From assembly GCA_945643635.1 (NCBI GenBank), contig CALZFC010000248.1, positions 1,492,501 through 1,556,500 on the forward strand: a stretch of 64,000 nt of DNA, given 5' to 3'. Shown piece after piece: positions 54,564-64,000 of the stretch. This DNA comes from Allodiplogaster sudhausi (lineage: Eukaryota > Nematoda > Chromadorea > Rhabditida > Diplogasteridae). The notes under the pieces are model-generated. The model did no database searches and was not told the DNA's origin. It saw only the letters and a list, made by a program, of their open reading frames with translations. Position numbers and translations under genes: made by a program. Each line of letters begins with the position of its first letter. Position 1 is the stretch's first letter.

Positions 54564-56314
54564 GAGAGATACTCGCAAAAAGCCAAGCCTGACCTCAACA
54601 TCACACAGAGTGCATTTGAAGCGGTGCTCAGCGACGGAGTCGAGGAGTGGCCACTTCTGGAGAAGGGCGTCCGAGTCGGACAGGAAGCTCCAGTCGTGCT
54701 TGACCTGGATGTCCGGGATTTCTCCGTTCTCAACGGCCTCTTCGCTAGCCCCATTAGCCACAGGCTCCTGAATAGCAACATCTCGTATTCATTAAAAATC
54801 TTTTTGTCCTTATTTCCTTATCTAAACTATGTTTCCTTCTCACGCACCTCATTCTCATTGATGACCTCAGCCTTCTCTTCCTCTGGCTCACTCGTCTTTG
54901 CTGCTATCTCCTAAATTACATCATGGATACAGCTTTAAAAACTTCGAGCTTCAACTACAAAAGCACTCTTAACATGTATGAAGAGGAATAAAAAAGGGTC
55001 ACCAGAACGCCCGTCTCCCTCTTTCTGACCGTCTCCGTGTTCGTCGTCCTCTGACTCCTTCGCTCTTCCGCCCTCGCTTCTTTCGCTGCCTGTCTCGCAC
55101 GCTCTTCTGCCATCATTGCTTGTCTGAAATTCATGGCCTGCTTCTTCGTCAAGTGCAAAAGTTCCTTTCGCCAATTTAAGTAATCAATTTAGATGTAAAC
55201 CTAGAGTAAAGCGCATCACGAAAGCGCTTATAAACAAACAATTCCTCGTACAGAATTCAAGTAGTTTGTTAGACAAATCATGAAGAAGAAAAAAAGAAAA
55301 AATAGAATTATGAAGCTAAAGAAATCGATAAACAGTAAAAATTACGCACCTTCTCGACTCTGCATTGATTACTCGCATCCTCTGGTCATGCCTCATGTTG
55401 CCAGCCTCGAGCGAGTTAATCAAATGAACTTCTAGCACCTGCAAGAAAGAGCGGAACCAACTTCAAAAGTATGCAACGTAATAATCACAGGTAACAATTA
55501 ACAATACATCTAAAATAAAATTAAAATAAATAAATATATATAAAACTGCGAAGCATCTTTAGAAAAACTCTCCTTTTTTATTTAAGTAACAACCTAATGT
55601 AACAGGAAAGGCTCGCCGACAAGAATTGTCTCTGTTAGATATCGATTGTATCTTTATACAATGGATATTTATGGTGCTCACCCGTTGCTCGTCATCCCTG
55701 GCCCTCTTGACGACCTCCTCGAGATTCTTCTCCCGGTTCTCCTTGGCCTTCTCCATCTTGGTGATCATGTGCAGTCGCTTGCGTTCAATGACCGCTTCGC
55801 GCTTCTGACGCACTTCCTCCACCTTCAAGTAGTGCATTTGCCTTCTTTGTAAGCCCTTTTCCAGGAAACCATACAGGTTAAACAAAATATGATAAAGCTA
55901 GATTTATCTGAATTCTTTTTAAACGCTGCTTTTCCAATCAACTTTAAACAAAATAGAATTAAATTAGATAGGAAGTGAAACAGAAGTCAAATTGATCTCG
56001 TCAGAAACCTTGGCCCACAATTTCTGCAGCTTCTCCGCCCTTTCCCTCTGGAGCTTCTCTCTCAACTCATCCGCTCTCCGTTGCTTTTCTTCGTGCTTCT
56101 TCGATAAATCTTCGTCGTTCTTGCCACATCTGACGGATGAACTTCATTTATTATCAATAACCAACATAGTACTCAAATACGAACTTAATGTGTGTGATTC
56201 TTCGGAAAACGTCAGAAAAATGAAGGAAAATGAGATATACAAATACAAATAAGAGATAGCGAGAGATATAGAGTGAGAGAAAGTAAGAGAGCGAGAGAGA
56301 AATTGAGAGAGGGA

Positions 56315-56360
<46 letters not shown>

Positions 56361-59300
56361 AAGTCAACCTCCTTCTGGACGGCGAGAGCATTCTCTCGTG
56401 TCTGGCTGCAGCATCGCCTGGCTCTCTGAGATGTCCTGCGAATTCTCTTTCCACGATCTCGCTCCATGACATGTGCGCAAAGTCCTTCATCTCTTCTACA
56501 AGTATCAAAGTTTTCATTTATTTTAATGTTATTATTTTATCTTTAAAACCAAAATAATATTTGCTTCCACAGAACCACAAATGTTCACGATATCGAATGC
56601 ATGCATGCTAATTCTCGCCGTATTTTGAACTATTCATTCCTTCAAAAAAGGCTAATTGTATGCAGTAAATAATAGGTGCAAAGTTTCTTTTAATGAGAAG
56701 GTTTATTTTGTGTGGCCAGCCTGATATGAACAAAAAATATACTGTTAAATTGAACTGGTTGAAAAGAGTTGCGGTCGATTTGCTTACTTGAAAAGTGTTG
56801 ATAACACTTACGCTCCCATTTCATGACGAGTCCCATGAAAGAGTTGTCTGCCGGGCCTTCTTCCTTTCCTTCTGCAGAAGCTGCCGCGGAAGCTGCTGCG
56901 CTTGTTGCCTCTGCTGCCAAGGCTGCTTTCTGAATTAATACAATTAATTTCTTTATTATTTCATAATTTAATCTCATTCAGAAAGTGTTGAATTAGCGCT
57001 ATCAAACGATACTGGATTCTATGTGAACAGAGAATGAATGCTCAACAAAAAAGTGAAGGGTAACAGGAAGAAGAAAAAAGTGATTCTCGAAGGAGGAAAC
57101 GCATGAGTCATACATGTTGCATTTTTCACAAAGAGAGACTTTCCATCGCGACGCGAATTTCAAGCATCGCAAATTGATTCTTCTTGTCCGACTTATAAAG
57201 GCGAGTCATAAGTGTATGCAAGTTCATGAAATCATATTGCCAGATCCTCACTCATCTTTCTATATGAGACGAAATCACCACAATACTCCTCCGTACATGG
57301 ATATTCTAATGCCATACTTCTCGCAGATACTATAATGAAAGTCTCAACCGCGATGTAAACAAAAACACTTTCGGAGAATACTAATCGTAATTATCAGCAA
57401 ATAATCACTGTTCTCCTCCTGACCTCTTCCTCTTCCTTCTCGCCAAGTTCCAACTCGGCCGCTTCCGCTGCCACTTGTCTCTCCAACTCAGCGTCGATCG
57501 ACTTGCTCTTCTCCTGTAGTTAGTTATGCTGTCTTTACTACTACAATACCACGCTCCAAAGTAGTACAGTTGCGTTTCACTGGCTATATGTGGAAAATGA
57601 ATAAGTCACCCAATAACCTATTCAATCAAATAAATTTAATTTTTTTCAATATACCAAAAAAAGGAATTCTTAAAGGGAAAAAAATCGGTATGCAACATCT
57701 CTTAGTATGCAAACTACAACTGAATGACAGTCATATTTCGATAAACAAACAAAAGCAAAACCAACATGCTCAATCTCAATGTTGAGACTTCTCTCTTCGA
57801 ATGCGAGTGACTCTTCTTCTTCAGTGAGTTCTCTCCACTCCGCATCTCCCTCCAACTCCTCGACCACGGCATCTGCCAGTTCGGGAGGGGCAGTGGAAGA
57901 GAGCAGCGAGGCCGTGTCGTCGTGGTCGGCCAGGCTTCTTCGTGCACGGCGGCAGGGCAGCGGCTCTGATCTGCAGCGCAAATTGGTTGCGCTGGATTTG
58001 CAATTTACTTCCACTTACTATTAAGTAACTAGTAAGAAATAGATAAGGCATATGAAAATAGCTAGCCATAAAAAATTTATTCAACGTTTAACTACAGAAC
58101 TATATTGCCTGCTTCCTCGTTCGATCGCAATTAGTTTATAATCTGTTGTTTCACTCATGAGACCTCTCTCGCTCTATTTGCGCTCAATTTCCTCATTCTC
58201 TCTCTCTCTCTCTCCCTCTATCTCTCTCTACAACCCAACCTCGTGTCTCTAATGATGGTCTCTTCTGCTCGATTCGGCATCACCTTGCGTGGTGACGGAA
58301 CAGGCGTTATTTCATCGACAGTATTCTTCTGAAAGCAAACGGGCGTTGACTGAAAATGAATAGTTCACTTTGTTAAGGTGCTTCACGGATATTCCGTGGC
58401 ACAGTAATTCATATTCCTTTTCAAAGTACCGCGATCAATCTTCAAACTGGGATATATTCACAAGACATTCCACCTTCCTCTGTGCCCACAAACGGCTCAA
58501 GAACCTCGGTGATAGAAGAGTTAAAAAGGTATCGTCTACTTTACGAACCCACCCCGACAGTGGGCCTTCCCAGAGTCATCTCCCCAGATGTTGACGTATA
58601 AATTCGATTTTTACTTCCCATTGCTTTCTGTTTTTTTTTTACCCTATAGCACCTTGTTTTTCCTAATCGACAGCGATATTTATTCCCTGGGCAAACTATT
58701 CTCGGAAAGAACAAAAGCATGAGATATCCCACCGCATTCTCCTCCTTATCGCCTTCCTCAGTGGATGGCTTGGGATCACTCGGAATGTGTTCTGTCTTGT
58801 CATCTTCCGCTGTCTCTCTAATCGACTCGAGACTCCTGCTCAGCTCTCCGCTTCCTTCTCTATCGATCGCCCCTCCGGCAACACTGGCCGGCCGTGGTCC
58901 AAGCACGTCCACGACGCGTGGCTGAAATGAATTCGGTTTCATATCTTCCACCTCAATTCATAACCATACCATATCCTTAAAATAACTAGGCCCTTGAATA
59001 GATAGAATAAGGAAATGCAGCGTAGAAAAGAATACCAAGTACATACTTAAGGGTTTCAAAGCTACAGCAACTAATATACTACGGTAGTTACGGCTAGGAC
59101 TACATTTTCTTGACCAGCTTAAATATACTTTTTTAACGACAGACTCTGATGGGAGCAAATCAGAAGAGAGAGAAAATTTACCATATTGCCAACTCCTTCA
59201 AAGGACTCAACGGCAGAACTCACCTGTCTCGTTGAGGTTGTCCGTCCACTTGCAACAACTGCTACTGCTCCATCAGCAAAGTTGGCTGCTGAGTTCGGGA

Positions 59301-60350
59301 CGACGCGACGCGGTCGCGGCGCGGCTACCGTAACTTCCTCGCCAAAGTTGGCTGACCGATAGCGTGCCTGGCGAGCTTTCATCTTCTCGATAAGGGTGGA
59401 CTGGGTGCGCTGCCAGAGCAGCTGACGGGAGTAGGCCATCTTGGCCATGGAAGCCTGCAAGGAGGACAATTATTCACACTCAGAGACATATTACGGTATT
59501 TTCATTTAACTTTTCAACTAAATCACAGCCAAGATAAAAACGGATTAATGAAGATGAGTTAATCACTACAAGTTCTTCACGCTAATGCAAACCCCCAGAT
59601 CAAAATTCCATTCCACCTTTAAATGCGAACAAAATCGTGGGATTTTTTTTCTACTTTTTAATGCGTGTCTTTCACTCTCTCTCTCTCTCGCTCTCTTTCA
59701 ACATCTCTCTCTCTCTCTCTCTCTCTCCCTCCCTCCCTTGCCGTACCTTAGTTTGCGGTAGATCCATAGCACTGCGTGGACACATGTACCTCCCAGCCAG
59801 CCCTCCCCCCTTCTGGCCGCTCTCATTGTCGGTGAGGACGGAGGAGGTGAGTGAGTGCGTTCGTTGCTGGCGGCGAGTGGCGACCGCCGAGCCAGAGAGA
59901 CGCTCATAGACATTTGAAGGACGCACCAGTGCGGCGGGCTCCTGCAACGAAGAGAGACGAGGGTACTGTAGCAGAATAGCCAAATACGATATATACTGGG
60001 AATATACGCTGGGAATAGAACTGAAAAGATATGAGTATGCACAGGAATCAATTGCTTAAAGAAGGTGTTATATGCATGGAAATAGAGACTTTTTCCAAAG
60101 ACTTTCATATCTAGCTGATACCGTGAGAGCATGGATACAAAGTTGACCTACCTTGCGCTCTCCGGTTATTCCTTCCTCATCTTCATCGGCTTGTCTCGAG
60201 TCCTCGGTGAGAGAGGAAACACTTCTGCGACGACGGGCACGTACCAACTGGAAGGCACAGAAAGATAGAGAGACAATGTAAAACAGAGATAGTGAACGAG
60301 TGAAAGATAGTGAGAGGTATCGGAGTGTCTCTAAAAGAGAAAGAGAGAGA

Positions 60351-60382
<32 letters not shown>

Positions 60383-60621
60383 AAGCACAGTATGAATGCT
60401 CCGCAAGTGAACACCGTCTTCACCTGCCAACCCGCTTCTTCTTCATCTTCTTTTCTTGCCATGTGACCCGGAGGATGGGCCGCAGTTAAAGCCGCGACTG
60501 CTTGCTGTTGTTGAGCAGTTGCTGTGGCCATTCGACGACCACCCGCTTTTACTACTTCGGAAAACATCAACGGGGATCTGGAAGAAAGAACTAAGATGAG
60601 AGAGTAGGATAGAGAGAGAGA

Positions 60622-60661
<40 letters not shown>

Positions 60662-61857
60662 AGAGAATGAGAGGACTTTGAGGGAGAGAATATATTTTAT
60701 TTATAAAAAAAATGAACAAATATCAGAAAACAGAAACATCAGCGCATACCGTATCAGGGAGGAAAGTAGGGGATTACGGTAGACTGACATTGGCAGGACA
60801 TCGATGAGTCCCGAGTTGGCAGCGACCTCCTTGATGACGTGGCTTGGCGAGCTCATCGTCTTGCGCACCTCCCACGCCACGGCTTGAGGCCTTCAAAGAC
60901 AACGAAACTCTACCGTCATCCACTTCAATTTTCCTGACCATTGTTATCAGGTCTCTCCACATGATCCCTCGCCCCTTGTGCCAGGTTAAAAGGCGCCAAT
61001 AAAGATAAAAATGCTTTCACGACTGGCGCAATAACGAACAAAAAAATTTGTTGTTGTCCAATACAGAGTATTGCAATGAAATCTATAAAAGAGAGAAGCA
61101 AAATAAAAAGGGCAAGACAATAATTGTGCAGAGAAATGGGACAATGAAAAGGCACAAACTTGTCCTCTGCTTCCTCCCATTCTTGCTCGACTTTGATGGA
61201 CTCGATGAGCGCCTCGAAGTCGCGTGCAGAGTTCTGGAGATACATCACGGCTTCCTGGAAATGGACAAACATCATTATCCGCATGAAAACCAAGGATTTA
61301 ATTTAGTGAATTTTATTAGTTAATAAGTTGATTAAGCGCTCGTTTAAGTGTAAAAGAAAAAATAAGTAAAAGGAAGGAGATAGATATGAAAAGTACGTGT
61401 TAAAAATATATCAATTTTAAAACAAATAATATTGGAAAAAATTTTCACATCATTTCGGGTTTTTTTTCTTTTAGCCATTAGCCAAGCTAAAATATAACTG
61501 TTGCAGCAAATCAACTCATTCGGATGGACCTTTCGTAATAATGAAAAACATATGTAAAGTCTTAGAATTCGCAACAAGCAAATTGGTAAAGCGACTAAAA
61601 AGAGGCGGAATAATTGTTACTCCTCCTAATCTCGCCCCAACCTTGCATCCGTTGAGACTCTGCTCAGCTCTGCACAGCTCGTAAATGCAGTCGATGGTGC
61701 TCTTGAGTGTCTCGATGTAGTACGTCCACTGACGCGCCCTTCTCTTCCGCGAGTTCTTCTTGCTCTTCCGTGTGGCTGCCGCCGTCGAGGAGCTGTTCGA
61801 GCAGACGCTAAGCGGTGCCGGCGGCGGAGCAGGCGCCGCGGCCACCGTGGTTTCCAT
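51584..61857 (-). CDS. SCAPER: SCAPER (S-phase cyclin A-associated protein in the ER)
   Basis: Twenty-eight exons on the minus strand: 61642-61857 (ATG 61855-61857), 61160-61254, 60750-60890, 60424-60577, 60152-60247, 59747-59941, 59182-59454, 58733-58921, 58240-58328, 57766-57970, 57424-57513, 56812-56929, 56369-56495, 56009-56129, 55682-55855, 55350-55438, about 55003-55123, 54848-54910, 54594-54767, 54267-54371, 54067-54170, 53863-53985, 53624-53723, 53116-53192, 52587-52752, 52323-52497, 51872-52054, 51584-51712. About 1297 aa; human SCAPER is about 1400. Diagnostic segments: TYYIETLKSTIDCIYEL and AVAWEVRKTMSSPSHVI (N-terminal domain), SWSEIVEREFA..LSPSRRR, a long coiled coil (KKHEEKQRRADELREKLQ), and a U1-type zinc finger C-x2-C-x12-H-x5-H (CTLCDVE..AHSLSSRH) split across exons 54594-54767 and 54267-54371. 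Known role: ER-associated cyclin A/CDK2 binding, ciliary function. All exons are in phase except 52323-52497. Confidence 0.92.
59675..59740. repeat. CT microsatellite next to SCAPER exon 6
   Basis: A (CT)n run ending a few bases from the donor of exon 59747-59941. Other tracts in SCAPER introns: 52180-52219, 54525-54570, 56312-56360, 60343-60381, 60611-60658 (all GA on +). Confidence 0.9.
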
Positions 61858-62395
61858 TACTCTTCAAAATTCGGAAAAAATACATGCCATATGTAAATCA
61901 ATTCGTAAAAGCAACGACAATTTTTTTAACATAGAAACTGCAAAAAAAAAGAAAAATTATACACGAAATAAAGTCAACATAAAGGTATTCTTCTACACGG
62001 AAAGCCTGAAGCCATTTAAGTCTTAGGCCCAAGTCAAAGGAAGAACAAAAATACTCCGTATATATGGAGCGATCGCTTTCCCATGAACGGCAAAATGGCA
62101 TGGAAAGAAGAAAGAGGCTATCGTTGGAGGATGCGCTCTGGTCAATTCGAAATGCATTCATTGGCGAGAGTGATGAACACGGTCAGCCTTTGTAGAAGAA
62201 CGCCAAACTTTTATAGCGGACTCGCACCAAAGCAAACCAGGAGATTTCGCAAGCGATCGACGAGCAAAGTTCTACATCAATCATGGCTTTCCTTGGTTTC
62301 CAGCACTCACAGAATCAATTCAGGGTAAACGAGAAAGAACCCGCTCACTTTGAGTGAGACAGTACACAAACATGAGTGCCGCTCTTTATTAGAAA
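61798..62395 (-). promoter_or_regulatory. SCAPER 5' end and promoter region (proximal copy of a tandem duplication)
   Basis: Contains the SCAPER start codon and upstream sequence. A TATA box TATAAAAG on the minus strand (62208-62215) lies about 350 bp upstream of the ATG and is followed by TTTGGCG. The same element with neighbouring sequence recurs in the distal copy at 62783-62790, supporting function or shared recent origin. Confidence 0.55.
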
Positions 62396-62436
62396 TCATA
62401 ACAAGAAGCTACTCCCGCCTTGCAAAAGAAATGAGT

Positions 62437-62985
62437 AGATTCGAGCAGACGCTAAGCGGCGCTGGCGGCTGAACAGGCGCCGTGGTTTCCATTGCTCATG
62501 AAAATGAGAATATATCACCCTATTGAAAAATAAATATCATCTCGCACAAACAACAATTTTAGACATTAAATTGACTCGATATATGAGTTGAAGGATATTC
62601 TTCAGTCCATTCAAATGAAACAAAAAAAAAATTTCGTATACATAGAAGACAGTTTACTCAAGAACGAGCAAATGGCGAAGAAGAAAGAAAGCAAGTTGTA
62701 AGAAAGATCTGCTCTGGTTAATCCGATACATTCGTAGGGCGCGACTAATGAACGCGGTCAGCCTTTGCAAAAGAGCGCCAAACTTTTATATTTGACACCG
62801 TCGTGGCCATCAGAACCAACCAGGACATTTCGCAAACGATCGACGAGCAAAATTCTACATCATAGGTTTCCATGGCTTCCCGCACACAGAATTCAGGGCA
62901 ACCGAGAAAGAAGTGAGTGAGACAGCACACAGAGGAGTGCCAGTCTCCTTTCGAAAGCTACTAATCATAGGAACAAAGATATCTC
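62437..62985 (-). pseudogene. Tandem duplicate of the SCAPER promoter and first codons
   Basis: Homologous to 61798-62395 over most of its length. Shared strings: AGACGCTAAGCGG, GCGGTCAGCCTTTG, CGCCAAACTTTTATA, CGATCGACGAGCAAA. An in-frame ATG (62490-62492) starts METTAPVQPPAPLSVCSN, parallel to METTVAAAP..PAPLSVCSN of the gene. The homology stops about 20 codons in, and no donor or later exon follows except by splicing into the downstream gene. It is either a dead 5' fragment or an alternative promoter/first exon. Confidence 0.75.
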
Positions 62986-63888
62986 ACTTTAAAAAGTAGG
63001 GAGAGCGCCTAGGAAGTAGATTCTCCTATAATGCTGAAAGGTAAACGCTCTCAAAACGGGGGTAAAAGAAACATATGCTTAACGGAGCAGTATGACGACA
63101 CCGCAAGAAAAACAACTTGTGGAAAGGCGTAAGTAAGACAGAAATTACAAACGCAAAGATGCGGAAACGAGAAAGCAAGAATTCTTATCCTGCAAGAAGA
63201 CATAAACAACCGACAATTAATATTTTGAACAGTGCACGTAAGTAAATAAGGAGTAATTGTATTATTTGTACGTTTCATTTAATTTTTTTTGCTCGCGCCA
63301 TGCAAATAATGACTTTTAATTATATTCGTAGGGCAAATAAGCACTTTTAGGTGCAATCATATCAAATATCCACTTTTTATTCGTGCATCGTGCCCCGTGC
63401 AAATAATTAACTGGCATATCACCGTAATTTAGAATAGGCTATTTGGAAATAACTGAAAACGTTGCACCGCTGTGCCGACCTTGCTTTAGAAAGTTAAATA
63501 CAGTACGAATAAAGAAGTGACGAAAGCCAGCGATCTTCAATTCCTACAGTACAAATAAATTCGTGACGGGACTAAATTTTCTTTAAGCTTAGTCCATGAC
63601 CGTGGCCTTGTTTCTGATTGTTGTCACCATAAACTACGGTCAGATCATATCTCTATTCTTACAAAATCTATTCCACGGTTGTAGATCGGTGGCCCAGATC
63701 TTCCATTTTCGTGATTTGTTGCTGTTTGTTCGCTTCTTGCTTGCGTTGTTCTTTTTATTCTGTTATGTTTTATGATTATTTTAAGTACTTTTGCATGATC
63801 TTTGGCGTTACCTGAACGGGTTTTGTGACTCTATGGAAGAGTCACGAGCTCTAGCTGAGAAAAGACTGATGTAGTGTGATGCGTTGCC
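62986..63888. other. Intergenic between SCAPER duplicate and right-edge gene
   Basis: AT-rich, no exon or repeat recognised. As the flanking genes are divergent, it should hold the promoter of the right-edge gene. Confidence 0.4.
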
Positions 63889-64000
63889 ATGAGCACGCGA
63901 ATCTTGTATCAAGGAATCGGAGATGTGATAACGAATGTGTACAAGTCGGGAAGCTTGCCCAAAGTTTTATCCTTACTTTTTCGGCAGCCACTTCTCAATT
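63889..64000 (+). CDS. 5' end of a + strand gene (cut by the window edge)
   Basis: ATG 63889-63891 opens a frame that stays open to the window end: MSTRILYQGIGDVITN, then VYKSGSLPKVLSLLF. The pattern of a short helix followed by VYxxxGSLKxL recalls the N-terminus of NSUN5-type RNA m5C methyltransferases, but 37 residues are too few to be sure. Confidence 0.4.
   Translation, partial: MSTRILYQGIGDVITNVYKSGSLPKVLSLLFRQPLLN

Overview
This is eukaryotic nuclear DNA. Genes are split into many short exons by small GT-AG introns, often with TTTCAG-like acceptors, and (CT)n/(GA)n microsatellites are very dense. A cluster of MATH-BTB genes of the kind expanded in nematodes, with no sign of operon-type bacterial genes, points to a nematode. 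The species cannot be named from the sequence alone. Most reading frames longer than 60 codons are microsatellite or antisense shadows. The models below were built by joining exons whose splice phases agree.

Layout. 1-6.4 kb: 3' part of an LDL-receptor-related (LRP/megalin-type) receptor gene on +, with a tRNA-Ser(AGA) inside one intron. 7.07-7.93 kb: a MULE-type DNA element with 9-bp target duplications. 8.3-10.0 kb: an unidentified spliced gene on +. 10.9-19.7 kb: three MATH-BTB genes (A, B, C) in tandem on the minus strand; 33.8-39.7 kb: two more (D, E) and a remnant (F), same strand. Only C looks intact. A has an in-frame stop, B carries a hAT-type MITE inside an exon, D has a stop and a 10-nt duplication, E has deletions and a damaged donor. 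Between the clusters: a 1.1-kb imperfect palindrome (about 19.94-21.03 kb), a + strand gene of about 218 codons with a minisatellite in an intron, a second MULE-like MITE (25.37-25.77 kb), a small RGG-box protein gene, a minus-strand Elongin C-like copy with a frameshift, and a + strand 249-aa proline-rich protein gene.

40.7-50.7 kb (minus): an ataxin-10 gene (11 exons, 481 aa). Its introns hold a 1.1-kb foldback element with tRNA-like sequences in both arms and a complete-looking CR1/Jockey-type LINE with intact ORF1 and ORF2. 51.6-61.9 kb (minus): a SCAPER gene (28 exons, about 1297 aa); one exon near the 3' end has no open frame. Its promoter and start codon are duplicated just upstream (62.4-63.0 kb). 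At the right edge (63.9 kb) a new + strand gene begins.

The genes do not form one pathway. The window shows a conserved gene pair (SCAPER-ATXN10, head to tail) beside a rapidly decaying MATH-BTB array (substrate adaptors of CUL3 ubiquitin ligases). The decay is partly caused by mobile elements whose target-site duplications are still readable.
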